DNA from: Ciborinia camelliae
Taxonomy: Eukaryota > Ascomycota > Leotiomycetes > Helotiales > Sclerotiniaceae
Length of the DNA: 64,000 nucleotides
Assembly (NCBI GenBank): GCA_025890175.1
Contig: JANPYM010000019.1
Coordinates: 248,001 to 312,000 of the forward strand
Reading direction: 5' to 3'
Shown: one piece after another, positions 35,629 through 48,237 of the stretch
Layout: the number at the start of each line of letters is the position of its first letter
How positions within the stretch are numbered: the stretch's first letter is position 1
Notes under the pieces: generated by a model
What the model was told of the DNA's origin: nothing
Database searches by the model: none
Seen by the model: only the letters and a program-made list of their open reading frames with translations
Made by a program: the position numbers and the translations under genes

Positions 35629-36050
35629 GGAATATTATTAATATTACTAGTTTTGATTTATATATATGCTTGTTCGTGATATTGAATCTTGTATTTATTG
35701 GTATAAATGGTATTCTCTTTATATCAGCCATTGTTTCACTACTGTATACTAATGCCTTCACTGCACTTGGTGGTCCAATCAGTATCATTTCTCTGTGTAT
35801 CATACTATCTTCTATCATGTATATCACCTATATTCGCATTCCTTGTTCGGCTTCTCTACTGCCCTGGCCTGTTAATTCGATCTATGCTGGCTCGGGTGTA
35901 TTTGAGGTCATATTCCTACGTAACATTTCCAATTGCATGTCCAAAAGGCAAGGGGATTCCACGGAACCACACATGAGAGAGTTATTCTGGGACATCTTGG
36001 CCTTTCTTGCGCGGGCTTGTCGCCGAGGATTCAGTCTGGCATATTGTTAG
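35629..36050 (+). CDS. Possible multi-pass membrane protein fragment
   Basis: The frame (open from 35550, but its first part is MITE terminal repeat) encodes three hydrophobic segments (ICLFVILNLVFIGINGILFI, LGGPISIISLCIILSSIMYI, SVFEVIFL-like) and then a soluble end with MRELFWDILAFLARACRRGF. The true start is lost or lies in another exon. Large fungus-specific membrane families have this look but I cannot name one. Confidence 0.3.
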
Positions 36051-36059
36051 TTGCCACCG

Positions 36060-36670
36060 CTATCTATGTATGATTTTGAAATGGGGTAGACTGTAATTAC
36101 CGTAGTTCATGGTTTTTTAGCTTGAAAATTGGGCTCTCTATATAAGGAATCACTCTTAGCATAGTTTATAGGAATCAAGATGCCGTATGAAATCTAAGTG
36201 TGTTAGATGGTGTATGGATCGATGTCCGAGTGAGTATATGGGTATGTGGGTAAGGTTGTCAGTACATTGAGTCTGTACAGTAATAAGTGATTTGTGGGTT
36301 CAGCGATGTCGTCCTCGTTTTGTAATTGTCGCATCGAGCATATAGTGTTCATGTCTTTCTAACAAAGCCTGCAAAGCGAAAGTCAATGATTGATTCATCT
36401 TCCTTATATTTATTTATCCTCCGGCCCTTCACGCCCCTGTAAGTATATAGGCGCGTGGGATAACGCGCCGTTGTAAACAAAAAGAAGATTAGATTAATTT
36501 AAATCAACAAAAAACCACTTTCGGCCGAAGAAGTTAAGAAATACGATGCCTACTTCCGTGCTTGTATGTATGTATCTATGCCTCGGAATGCTTTATCTTC
36601 GAGAAAATGCCCTACTTAAAGAGCCTCTCAAGAAAGAACATCTCAAAGCTCGACTTTTAGCCGACTCGGG
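36060..36670. other. Intergenic, nothing recognised
   Basis: A+T-leaning sequence with poly-A and poly-T stretches; no ORF or repeat of note. Confidence 0.4.
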
Positions 36671-36677
36671 CATATAA

Positions 36678-37286
36678 TTACTGCCTCCCGCTGCAGTACT
36701 TCTTGATATATCCTGTGCATCGACTTTTGCGCCCTGCTTCGCCATTTGTTTCCCTACTACTCGCGCAGTCTGCGCACCAGGAGCGACTTGCGTGTCGTGG
36801 GCTTCGAACAGACGAAATTGTAAATCTACCTTTCCTTTTAATATATTTCACCATATCCTTGATGTCTCCATGTCGATGAATTGAATGAATTGAATTCCGT
36901 ATTTCATGTCGAAACTCTAGATCCAAGGTCTTTCGATCGCTCTTGACACCTGAGTAGATACAAATGCACACGACAAGAACAACCAAAAGGGTAGATACCC
37001 CGTTTCCCATGAAGTCATGAAAGTTTATATTTACTTGATGCAAGTCACCGGTCTGTCCCGTTGTCAAACCATAACATCTACCTCCATTACTTTGAGATCC
37101 TCTGTTGCTAAATTTATTCTTCATATTGATCTTGACTGCAAATTCACAATCTGTATGTATCTTTTCCTTTGATCCACCACCTTGAGAGAGTTGAATAGGT
37201 TGTGAGAGATGAAAGGCGGATGACGAATCGGGGGATGCTGAGAATGAAATATACCGTGCTATGCATAGTTTGGGGGAATGGAGCAA
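36678..37286 (-). CDS. Unidentified 202-codon ORF with one membrane segment
   Basis: One of the longest non-repeat frames outside the transposon and viral regions. Starts with ATG at 37286. A single hydrophobic segment (VSTLLVVLVVCICIYSGV, about residues 97-114) is followed by a basic tail. No signal-peptide-like N terminus and no family motif. Codon use is ordinary for the region. It may be a single-pass membrane protein or a chance frame; no spliced alternative was found. Confidence 0.35.
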   Translation of the reverse strand: MLHSPKLCIARYISFSASPDSSSAFHLSQPIQLSQGGGSKEKIHTDCEFAVKINMKNKFSNRGSQSNGGRCYGLTTGQTGDLHQVNINFHDFMGNGVSTLLVVLVVCICIYSGVKSDRKTLDLEFRHEIRNSIHSIHRHGDIKDMVKYIKRKGRFTISSVRSPRHASRSWCADCASSRETNGEAGRKSRCTGYIKKYCSGRQ

Positions 37287-37299
37287 GATTCAGGAAACA

Positions 37300-38850
37300 A
37301 GTAGTTGTAATTCCTTGAACGTTACAAATGTATTTATTCCCTTTTTGTTGATTGTTTTACTTCGAAATCGTCTCTAGCGGCTTTTTTGGCGGAGCGGGTG
37401 AGGGGGTTGAGGGTTGGGAATATGGGGGTGGGGGTCGAGCCCGAGGTCGTGGTGGGGCTGCCGACGTTGGGGTTGGCGGTTGACCATGAACAGAAAATTT
37501 ATACGAAGATAAAGGAAATCGACAAATACGTCGAGAATGCTCAGAAAATCAAGGATCAAGGAGCCCTGAAAAGCTCAAAGTTCAGCAAGTCTATACAAGA
37601 TTGAGTACTAGTAGATGAAGCTGAGGATGCTGAGGAAGAGTCATCATCTATTGGCAGATCCGGTAGTTCACCAGAAGTATCAACCTCTTCCTCCTCATCA
37701 GCCTCGTTGGACCTCATAATATAAAGTTCTCGATGTTGATGGACATCAACAATAAGCAGTTACAGTAGTATGGCATTGAAAGATGCAGTGACAACTCTAT
37801 AGATGAACCCAAACCAAACCAATCTTAATCTATTTAAAACCAAGAAACTAACACAGCATAAGCAAGCATAAGCCTCGCAAAGAAAACAAACATATACTCC
37901 GGGATCTAGAACGAAGTTTCGAGTTTGAGAAAGGTCCCGCGGCGCTTTCTGCCACGGTTTCCCAATCTTCAGCCTCAGTGGGCGTGCTATGTTTCTCAGA
38001 CGATTCATGAGGTCGATCGTAAGGGGATTCCGGAGGAGCGGAGGAGAATCAGAGTTGAATGTCTTTGTTGGAAGTTTCAGTGGTAAGGTGGAGTTTGCAT
38101 ACTATTAAATACGATAAACTCGATGGAGTCAAGATACAATCTACCTAGGTAGGTAGAGGCATCCCAGACGCGGCGTGGACGCTGGCGGAAACGCAAAATT
38201 TTGATTTTAATTTATTAAAATTTTTATAAATGTGGCCGCGGTGCTAGAGTGGATCATCGCTTTTGTTTATACATTCTATGTGTGGAGTTTTGCGGTGGAT
38301 TTTCTGCCTGCGATTGGGGGGAGGGGGATGGGGATGGGAGGTGCGAAGAGGGAGAAATTGTGAAGATGATGATCACTAGACGATTTAAGTTAATATGAAA
38401 ATATAGCACGAGTGCTAGAAGCTTGCGATGTAAATTGTCGCTTTCCCATTGTACCCAGATGCTTTGACAAATATAAGATATGCTTGTGTGTTTGCGACTT
38501 GGGGGGTTGCCAGCTTATATAGGGCACTGGCACTGACACTAGCACTAGCACCGACAACATACCTACCTAGGTAGGTAGTCCACATTCACCCCCCACCTTA
38601 ATTTTCATCACCACTCATTTGACTTATCTGACAACCTTTCAATCCACCAAAATACAATACGTGGGGGAGGCAAACTGATGAAAGTGAAATGTAGGCAATG
38701 ATCATGAATTTGATTCCGACAAGGAGCCAGAGCCACCAGTGAAGGTTGTCGACAAGACTCCAGCCCGCAACGCCAAGCGCAATGCTACCGCAAAAATCGT
38801 GTCGGATATCAAAAACTCTCCAAATCAAATCCAATATCCCTACCTAGGTA
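37300..38850. other. Intergenic with an acidic mini-ORF
   Basis: A short minus-strand frame near 37555-37717 encodes a very acidic, Ser-rich peptide (NEADEEEEVD, DDDSSSASSASS) and may be an exon. Perfect palindromes containing CTACCTAGGTAG lie near 38140-38155 and 38560-38580. Nothing else recognised. Confidence 0.35.
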
Positions 38851-38856
38851 TGTAAG

Positions 38857-39035
38857 TGTTGCGATACCAGTGAATCTGCAGGGCAGATTCACCGGGGGCG
38901 CGGCCGCGTGCGGCCGATATGCCCGCGGTCCGCGGGCATATAAGCTCGCAGATCGATCGTAGATCGATCTGCATGCTTTTTATAATATATCATTTCGTAC
39001 TATACATATTTTGATACCACCGAGGTGATTCGACA
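38857..39035 (+). mobile_element. Solo LTR, family C, copy 1
   Basis: 179 bp with TGTTG..CGACA ends, flanked by a perfect 5-bp target duplication GTAAG (38852-38856 and 39036-39040). The interior has a G+C hairpin (GCCCGCGGTCCGCGGGC), a TATA box (GGGCATATAAGC) directly after it, and an 11-bp palindrome GCAGATCGATC-GTA-GATCGATCTGC. Related copies lie at 48238-48417 (reverse) and 57547-57690. Confidence 0.92.
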
Positions 39036-39040
39036 GTAAG

Positions 39041-40000
39041 GTAAGATAGTAGTAATATCAGTACACCCCCATGCCTTTCCCACCCAAAATCCCTCTAGCC
39101 AACACCCTTTCCATCTTTACATCAGGGGCAATTTAGTTAGGTAGGTCCGGACTTTTATATAGATTATTAGCCAAGAGGAACTACCATTTGATTCCCTTCG
39201 GATACGGTTGTCGTCAGTCGGTTGAAGAAGATTGCGGTTTGCCGAAGTAGTCAGAAGGTCCGGCTGTGCACTGAGCCATCGCTCTCTTGATGGTTGATGA
39301 GCAGTGATTACATGATACTGCCGATGATCACTTATCGTCCTTGGTTTGGTTGGTTGATGGCGTGTTCACGGAGTTGTCCCAGGGTGGGCGAATGTGAATC
39401 CACTCGGAATGGCGTGTTTCAACAAAAGTTGATATTCAACTTTAAACATGCATTCTATTCAATCATCTCACTTATGATGCTGCTATTGAGCCTCTCTAAT
39501 CCACAAACGGTTCTCTTCAACTTCCCGTTTAGAGTTATATGATGACACCTACAATAAAACCCCAAACCGCAACTTCCTTTTTTTTCTTTAATCAGATCTT
39601 TGAGATGGATATATTCTCATCTCATTCGATGAATACCCTACCTACCTACCTACCTAGAGTGATACTAGGTATTTAAAACACCCCTTCGAAATCCATTCGG
39701 TACACTACTACATCTGTAGAGTTTGTATTGTACCTTGACAATCTAAGTATGGTAGGTATTTGCCAGCTACCTATTCTTCTCTGTGCCTCTCGTGCAAATG
39801 CAGCCGGGTGGCGTTAAGATTCTGTTTGGAAAAGGGAATATTCTTAAATCTTTCAATGCTAACCAAAACCCAACCACAGTACTTCGACACGACATTCTGC
39901 GGCGCCGGAGCCGCCGACGATACATGATGATGGGATTTGGGGGATTCGTAGTAGTTTTTCTTTGGAGGTAGATGGGTTGATGGATGTTATTTGAAGGGTT
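39041..40000. other. Intergenic, nothing recognised
   Basis: Contains CTACCTACCTACCTACC near 39638-39656. Frames below 85 codons without motifs. Confidence 0.4.
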
Positions 40001-40002
40001 GT

Positions 40003-40323
40003 TCAATTGATGGTGTGAGGGACTTTGGCGGCTTTGACTCTAGGTCTACCTTCCATTTTAGCTGCTTCATCCTCCTGATGCTGCTTATCATTTAATCTTG
40101 AAATCTTCTCGAAAGCCCTTATAGCTGCTTCTGTATGTTGCCAATGTCTGCCATTAGCGACCTGGGCCTTATTTATACCGGATGCAAGAGCATTCAAAGC
40201 CGCGTGACCGATGTAGAGATCCGAGTCATTAGTACGCATTTGTTCGATGGCATATATAAGATTTGATCTCTCCAGTGTCGGAATCGGACATGCAGTTACC
40301 AGGCCGTAGATCGCAGTGCACAA
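40003..40323 (-). CDS. Unidentified 106-codon ORF
   Basis: A protein-like frame with amphipathic helices (LIYAIEQMRTNDSDLYIGHAALNALASGI and HTEAAIRAFEKISRLND) and a basic C terminus. It could be an exon or remnant of a helical regulatory protein; I recognise no family and no introns were confirmed. Confidence 0.3.
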   Translation of the reverse strand: MCTAIYGLVTACPIPTLERSNLIYAIEQMRTNDSDLYIGHAALNALASGINKAQVANGRHWQHTEAAIRAFEKISRLNDKQHQEDEAAKMEGRPRVKAAKVPHTIN

Positions 40324-40329
40324 GACAAG

Positions 40330-43300
40330 CCACGATGGAGCGGCCGCTAGTTTCCTTTAAAGAAAGGTCGAAGTAGCTAGCATCAAACTAGCTTCTTTCC
40401 TACTCTTGGTCTTCTCACCCACCGTCCTAACTTTCCCATCCATTTTCCTCTGGCCCCCGGGCCACATTGAATCTTTCAGAATAGTCTAATCCAAAGTGTC
40501 CAAATGCAAACCAAGTTGTGCGTTCCATTCTTCCTACTCCCTCCCCGACATTTGAAAGTATTGCGAAATCAATTAGAGACTCCGTTGCCCGCCTAAACAC
40601 CATTTCTCAATTTTGATCTGACTACTTGAAATCAAATCTTGAAGACCTTTCCCAACCGCACGATGTAGTGATGGAACCATAAATGCTACCTATTTCCAAA
40701 AGATCATCACCAGAAACTACAAGTTGCATCTTCAACTTCATCTCTCCGCCCAGGACGGTGTATTGATCTTGCAGACATTTCTGAAATACGCAACGAATGC
40801 AAAAAATAGACGAAACAATAGAGAGCTGATAATGAATATCAAAAAAACAGGGTATATACTATATATCGAGGATTTAGGTAACCGGGAGATCAAATAACTT
40901 CGACGGGGAATCGTTTGAGAACATTTGCAGAAACTAACCCCTCTTTGGACGAGTTTCCGATGCTTTGGGAAGATCGGAATAATGAGGTTATAGAATTGTT
41001 TTTTCTTTTTGTTGCGAATAGATGCCTACCTAGGTATCTAGAACTAACTATTCTAGTTTTAATAACAATTCGGATTATTGCAAATTTGGAAGGTTATCTT
41101 TTGTCCAGCAATTGTTTGATGTGCCTTTCCCATTGCCTCAACCTCCCCCTTCAGAACATCTAACGATTTGCGCAGAGTTCCTGTCTCTGAAGATCCCAAT
41201 GGTTTTCGGGATAATTGGAGCAATTTTCGAGCGCGCCCTCGATATCTTTTATCCTTTTAATAAATAACTTTCGGTACAATTATTGTGCTGTACTGTATGT
41301 ATCCTTTCACCACATATACATTCATACATAGACTCATACAGTTAAAATAAACTGGACAGGGTCTTTTCCCTGGTCCACCAGTTTCTGGTTGACGATTATA
41401 TTTTTAATTGATTGGAAATTTACTTCGGTTTCACTTCCAGTCAAATTGCTAGTTCACAATGATGCAATATTTCGGGATGTCGACTTCAACGGATTCAAGG
41501 ATGTTGGTCTTGGCAGCAAACGACAAGATAAATCAACTATCGGCATGTTTGGTCGAGGAAGCATGTTGACGATTCAATTTACTGCCTCCATCTTGAGATA
41601 CCATCTTGCCAGCTTATGAATTTGGACCCTCAAGGGATTTACATTAATGGGCGTCAGTATACAACAATTTTATCATAACAAAAAGGTGCTCTATTTCTCA
41701 AAGGCATCCAAAATCAAAATCCCATCCATCCTCCAAACCCAAATCCCACCCAACACCCAACCCCCAACCCCCAACCCCCAACCCCAAAACCCAAACCCAC
41801 TAACACCTCCCCCTCCCCACAGCTGCCTCAACTCCCGCCGTCGTCAAGCACCCGCCCCTCTACCAACTCTAAGCCAGACCCTCCCCGAATCTCGACCCTT
41901 GGGCCAACGGACAATGAATACCGATACCATCATGAGCTACGATGATGCCGACGACTCGGATTCGGATTCGGATGGAAACGCATTTATCTATATCTGGGGC
42001 TCGGTGTCTTCCCTACCCGCACTACGGTTATTCTGAGTGTAAGGTATTCAGCTGAAATGATTATAAACAGAAACCCCCCTTTCATCCACGCAGGCAAATA
42101 TACATATTCAAGATTCTAGAACTTTCTAGTTTCTCTCATCTTTAAGCGTCTTTTCAAAAGGGATCCTTTCGTATGCTAGCATATTAATAAGGGTTGTCAT
42201 TTTTAGAGTGGATTTCCTAAATCGACGTTAGTATACCGTAAACCTAATCGTTTGAAGCCTGACAATAGGAATCGGAAAGATGGAGGACTACAAGCTGCAC
42301 ACATGTCAGCATATTGATTCTTTATAACAAACCCCCTATAATAAAATAAACAACGTACTCTATATCCTAATTTCTGCAACTGTTCTTGGGATTACGAATC
42401 ACTTGTTAGATATGATATATATATATGAGAGTAGAAGTTGGGTAGATTATAAACTTGTGGCTAATTTAGCGCCGTAATTCATGTTGTGGTTTCTGGCTCG
42501 TGGATGTGAATTGAAGGGGCGAGGCGGCTGAAGTGGTCTAGGTTGGACATTGTATGGATTCTGTCAAACTGAGTGCTGGAACCAGGAGGCGCTTAAGAAG
42601 ATCTTGCCATCGATCAAAATTATGTGTTGAACGATCTTCTGCAAGACTTTTATGTTTCAGCCTCCTTCAAAGAATTACAGTGCTCGGCTAGAACAGTCGA
42701 CCAGAAATCAAGAGAATGGACGTATTGCCAGTTGTAAACTTGCTTATACGATCTTTTTGCCAACGGAGTTGACGCTGAAATAGGAAAGAGATACAGTTGA
42801 GCTGGCCCAGTTTGCGGTTGCCGAAACCCGAAGTAATTGTGGATTCCCATCAAGTACCTAGGATGCAAATAAGCTGTCGATGTGTATGATGTATATGATA
42901 CATCATCTATCCCAACAGAACACCACCTACAACTAAAGCATCAACACTTGCGGGAAAAGCTAAATTACCAACGCCAAAAGAATCACCTGATGCGATGCGA
43001 TGCGCTGCGATGTGGATGTCACCTTAATATATAAATATGTACTTCGTATGGACTCTGTATATGTATATATGTATATGTATATGTAAGTGAGAGCTGATGG
43101 TTCAACGTGTAATGTACTTTAGTACTTTATGCGGTGTATGTGTATGATGATTCGTGATTCCTATCATACTACCTACCTATGCTAACGAAGGTGGATGGAT
43201 CTCTGATATAGACCTACCTACCTACCTTACCTACCTTACCTTACCTTATCTTATCTTACCTCATGTACATAGAAATATAAATATAAATATAGAATACACA

Positions 43301-43540
43301 GACACTCCATCCCATCCCATCCCATAACCCGGGCCTTCAAAGAAGCCTTGAAGTATCATAAAAATATGGAACAGCGTGCGAGGAGAGGATTTCAGTCTGA
43401 TCAATACATTTGAGGCAGAATAGGGAAAAGAATTACAGGGTTTACGGAGATTGTATGAGAGTTTCACACTCACTAAACCTTCTCAGGCAAAGATGTGGGT
43501 TGGACTTTGGGCTGTTGGTATTGCGTACTATAAACGAATA
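40330..43540. other. No recognisable gene in 3.2 kb
   Basis: Holds CAACCCC/CCCAAC low-complexity DNA near 41745-41800, a short Asp/Ser-coding repeat near 41940-41975, TA/GT microsatellite near 43060-43085 and CTACCTTA repeats near 43190-43262. Frames lack motifs. Confidence 0.35.
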
Positions 43541-43541
43541 G

Positions 43542-43811
43542 ATGAGCCGTTTGTTACGTCATCGGATGATAGGAACGAATGGGAATTATAAGCGGACATG
43601 GCATGATATTTCTATACCTGAAATATGCTCGCTCAATGATCAGCCCAAAGATGAGTTGCTTAAAGTGGTAACATTAGAGCCCCAGAAAGATCTGCCGAAT
43701 GGCATAAAGGAATATCGAATATATAAGTTACGGATATACCATCCTGCTAATCAAAGGGTTTATATATTCAAGATGCATGCCGCGCTTAGGACTTTGGGAG
43801 ATGCTTTTTGA
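43542..43811 (+). CDS. Unidentified 89-codon ORF
   Basis: Even composition with KELLKVVTLEPQ-like and YRIYKLRIYHPANQRVYIF stretches, ending just before a long poly-T tract at 43890-44000. Could be one exon of a small gene. No family recognised. Confidence 0.25.
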   Translation: MSRLLRHRMIGTNGNYKRTWHDISIPEICSLNDQPKDELLKVVTLEPQKDLPNGIKEYRIYKLRIYHPANQRVYIFKMHAALRTLGDAF

Positions 43812-45890
43812 TTTCAAAATGAATTTCACCAGATTCGCGAGCAAATCCGTTTGGAGGATGAGAGAGTTGTTTCGACTGGACATAACGCTTTCATTATTAT
43901 TGTTTTTGCTACTATTTCTATTGCTATTCCTACTATTGCTTTTATCGTTTCCCCTAATGCTATTATTGCTTTTATTATTATTTTTATTGTTTTTTTTTAG
44001 TCCACAGCACTCGTAGATTTAGATTTTCGTCTTGCTTTAGTATCAAAATGCGCCATATGGCTTTTAGCTCCATCGATGACCTAAGCAACCAAGCCACACT
44101 CTTACTGCTGAAGACTTTTTTTGAATAATAGGCAGGCAAGCAAGCAAGTCTTAACAAATTCATCCATCTCAACATCTCAATCCAACCAATCCCATGCTAA
44201 ATCTCTCAAGATTCCGCGAGCGAACCCGGAATCGTCGTATTCGTTGATGGGAAATCGCAAAGGAATCGCTAATTGCTCGTTCTTTATTGTCTTGGTCTTG
44301 GTCTTGATTAGGGCAGCATCTGGTCATTTGGAGGTGAGCATTCCTTATCAAATGCATCTGGTTGACAGAATGAGGTAGAAGATAGATTGGATAAGGTCGA
44401 GTAACTTGAGATACTGGAGGATAAAAGTTGTTCGTCAGAAGATGAGCATTCTTCTTATCATGCAAGCTTGAAGAAGAAAGATGGAGAAAGAAAGAAAGAA
44501 GCATGCATCTAGACCACACGTCTCGCTCATCTCCCATTAATCCAGATATCCAAGAAATTCAACCTTTCTAGTACTATTCAATTTATTGAACGCCATGCAT
44601 CCGTCAGATGGAAAGAACTCGTGGATCCAGCAAAAATTGTCTCGGAAGCGGGTTTTCTAGATATCAAATTGGAACAGTGGAAAGTATATCTTCCTCCCGG
44701 CTGAAATTTTACGGTCAAGAAGCCGAAATATACGCTTATCAGACACCATAAGGTCTTGGCGGGCTTTCTGATATCAGCGTAGAAGAGGTATCATACCATC
44801 CATCATCAGTGTCGGCGATGTATTGCTAGCCATGAAATAATCTCTTTCCTCAAGATGATCTAGCCAGCATCGTTCAGAAATCTGCAAAAGAAGAAAATGC
44901 AGGCAATTTGGATGGTTCATTTCCTTGGTCGTAGTTTGGTGTTGGCTTGGGGGAAAATATAAATATTGGTCGGGGGATAGGGGTCTTTATATATATATAT
45001 GTGTGTGTGAGTGTGTGTAGATATTATATATCCCCAAGAGCTATCATATTAAATGAAAAGGGTATTTGAATGGATATATATGGACCATCAGTAAGTTTAG
45101 GATTAGGGTTAAGATGGTATAAGAGAAGATGAAAACATGACTATGCCATATTAAATACCGAGCCAGCACTGAGATACGTAGACAGGTCTCTATATATTTC
45201 TTCCCAGCTTAAATTGAAGTCGGCCCTAAAAACAAATTAAATATAAAAATCAAAACATGGTTGACTTTGCTGTCAACATATTGAATCGAATTGTAGTTTG
45301 AGGTTAGGTTGAGAATGATTCGTATGCAATCTTGCGGGTCTATCAGTCTAATAAGTCTTGCTACTCGTAAGGTTATCTGTCTCTATTCAGTTCCGGTGAA
45401 GATAATAGTGAGGATAATAATTTTTCTGGAAATTGGCGTGTGGGTACTTTAACAGAATGGTTTCTTGAGGACCTGAGCTTGTAGCAACCGTAGGTTCTTC
45501 CGTGTTAACGGCAACTCCTGAGGTTGTTGTGGCTGCCGGTTCTTCAGTGTTGATGACCTCGGAAGTTGTACTAGTTCCTGGTTCTTCCCTCTTCAAATCT
45601 CCAACGGGAGGGAAGAAAAAAAGAAGAGCAAGATCCGGAAGAGAAAATGTGTAAAAATGTAAATATATAATAATTCGTATTGTGATCCATCGCTTCGGTT
45701 CCTCTCATCTATCTAATCTAATCTAATCTAATCTAATATGCGATATCAGTTAAATCCACCTAGACCTAACGATTATTCGTTTGCCCTCATAATAAAGTTT
45801 TTTAAAAATATATAACTTATATTTGTAATATTCCATTAAATCTATAAAAGAATTTTTTAAATTAATATTTTTATATTATTTTTTATCAAA
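43812..45890. other. Low-complexity and unassigned DNA
   Basis: T-rich tract at 43885-44000 (gives a false Leu/Phe-rich frame), (TA/TG)n at 44990-45020, ATCTA repeats near 45705-45735, and a minus-strand Thr/Ser/Glu repeat frame at 45387-45596 (TTSGVAVNTEEP) that may be a fragment of a mucin-like gene. Confidence 0.4.
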
Positions 45891-45892
45891 TA

Positions 45893-46070
45893 TGTTGAGA
45901 GTAGCCAGGGCCGTATGAGCCGTACGGACCGCGAAGCGGCCCGTAGGCCTAATACGGTCTAGCGCCCTATCTTAAGCTTAAATAGTATACAAGGTTCAAT
46001 CTTAGTTCTATAGTAATTTCAAAATACATCACACAACTTGCACCTTCACGTGATCTACCTAATTTCAACA
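45893..46070 (-). mobile_element. Solo-LTR-like element, family A, reverse copy
   Basis: Reverse-oriented copy of 19157-19321 (TGTTGAGAGTAGCCAGGGCC at the left edge, CACGTGATC and TTTCAACA at the right). It carries an extra GCGAAGCGGCCC segment. Flanks AAATA/AATTA are only similar, so the target duplication is uncertain. Confidence 0.65.
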
Positions 46071-46156
46071 AATTATAATTAAAATTAAAAATAGGCTTAT
46101 TTGAAAAAAAATCTGTTTAAGTATTAAAAGTTATGTTTTGGACATACGTTATAAAA

Positions 46157-46206
46157 TTTGGTGTAGTACGGCGACTGCGATCCGCCCCTCTCGCCTCTAG
46201 CTTGTA
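46157..46206. repeat. Short dispersed sequence, second copy
   Basis: TAGTACGGCGACTGCGATCC joined to GCCCCTCTCGCCTCTAGCTTG, the two parts found apart at 17725-17830. Sharply more G+C-rich than both neighbours. Confidence 0.6.
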
Positions 46207-46257
46207 TTATAATAGTAGAGATTTTATAGGTTAAAAATGTAAAATTTAATAAATAAG

Positions 46258-46942
46258 TATAGTCAATAACAAACAAACCTTATTTAAAAATAAATTTTAT
46301 TTATATTTATTTTTTTTGATTTTAGAATATACAGATTTTTAAACCGATTTTAATGATATAAAAATATTTTTAAAATTTTATTGGGAAAAGCTTCAAAAAA
46401 CTAAAAAACAAAATTCTAAAATTTGAATTGTTGTTATATAATTATTCAATTTCTTATATAAGCTATATTAAATCAACAATGTTATTTATATATAATTTAA
46501 TAATATTATTTGATTTTTTTAGTTTTAATTTATCGTTCTATATTATTTAAATTTTAAAAAACTAAAAATTAAATAATATTATATGATTTTATTTTTTTTT
46601 TCTTCTTTTTCTTTTAGGTTTTATTTGAACGATTTTTTTTCATTCAATCATTTTGGACGATAATATTTTATTATATATAATATAAAATAATATAGGATGA
46701 TATAGTATAAATATAAAATAATATAATATAAATTTAAATAATAGTTTAATTTTTCAATTGTTGTTATATAATACTCCTTGAATTTTTTATATATTAAATA
46801 TTAAATTAAATATATATTGAATTATATTTTTTATTATATATTTGAATTTTTTAAATTATTCTATATATATTATATTAAAAAAATTAAATTAATTAATAAT
46901 TTATTTTTTAAATAAGATTTACTTGTTATCGATTGTAGGTAT
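46258..46942. mobile_element. A+T-rich element with degenerate inverted ends
   Basis: The left edge TAGTCAATAACAAACAAACC followed by TTATTTAAAAATAAAT is mirrored at the right edge (reverse complement TACAATCGATAACAAGTAAA then TCTTATTTAAAAAATAAAT). The interior is almost only A+T. Probably a RIP-mutated DNA-transposon derivative; the terminal repeat is imperfect and no target duplication is certain. Confidence 0.45.
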
Positions 46943-47313
46943 AGTATACGGGCATGGAAGGGCATACAGGGTTCAATGAGTCATATATATCGATCGAAAT
47001 AAATAAGGATGGAAATAGCTTCAATTCCAATGAAATTCGATATACGGTGAGAATAATACAGATAGATGGGAATAAGATATATATAGTGTTTTTTTAAGGG
47101 CTATATCATCTGCATGATATTCAATATAATATAATCTTAAAATGAGGGATGCATAATGGTTTATATTGATTAATCTATATAAAGTTTCAAAAATGCGGAA
47201 TAAATACTAAAAACCCAGATTTTCATAGGGATTCGACTTCCAAACGAGTCCTTATTCATTCTAATAATTCTGCTCTTACCATAACACCTGCAAAGCTAGC
47301 ACGAAATCCAGGA

Positions 47314-48116
47314 GTGTTACGACTCACCACTCTAAGGTCCAGCAACTTGAGGGGCGTGTATCTTGCTATGGGCAATGTCGATAGGGGATACGAAGAGGAT
47401 TTCGCAATCACATCAAGGTATCCATCAATTTCTCTTGCACAAGTGTACCCAATCCACTCCGAAACCCACCCGTCATCAACTCCTTCTGGTCTATCCGAGT
47501 CTCTTACTAGTCTAGTGTTTACATATGACCCACTTTCAGAGATTTCGCTTTTAATTGGTGATTTAAGCGACCTCCTGGCGGACCATCACAATATCACATG
47601 ACGCCGGGTCGATCCTAATGTAATCACTATGAGTTTCTTTATAAATCAACCGCGCATCCCACACCGAATTTGCCACATCCTATAGATTTTAGCATCCCTC
47701 GTTTCGTTGAATGCATGAAAGGTTAGTACCCTAATCCTATTAGGAATTCTTTTCTAATGACTTTAGCCTTAATATCAATGAATAAAGCTCTCAGAGTCTT
47801 TCTTGTTTTGGTGAACAATGCACAAAGAAACAATACCATCCGTGTTTCTCAACGTGATTATCTTTTTATTATAATGCCAATAAACATTTTGATCATTCAG
47901 TCTGATAACATTCTGGATCAATGCGATTATTCTGTACGAGAAATCCAAGATCCTCACCGGGCTGGTTGGACTATGAAGAATATCGCTTTATACCTACCTT
48001 CCCTACGTGGCATGCTATCTCGAATTCGATTTTTACTTTCTTCCAATGAGTCCCAGATTCATCTAGCGAACCTTTTCTTCATTCAAAATATCGAAAGAAG
48101 GGTATTTCGTCATTAG
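47314..48116 (+). other. Two unidentified protein-like frames
   Basis: 47314-47601 (95 codons) and 47757-48116 (119 codons) look coding by composition (the second has VNNAQRNNTIRVSQRDYLFI and hydrophobic stretches) but no motif was recognised and no clean splice links them. They could be remains of one gene or a transposon. Confidence 0.25.
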
Positions 48117-48237
48117 CAACAAAATAATCGAAGAGAACTCTGGATTTGATTTCTCAAGATAATTGGGACATTTGGAAACCTGTCTTCGCCGAGGCATTAC
48201 AAATTAGGTCTTAAAGTATTCGATTTGTGTATCTAGG

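Noticed and set aside
43777..44016. Leu/Phe-rich membrane-like ORF
   Set aside because: It is a T-rich low-complexity tract read in one frame.
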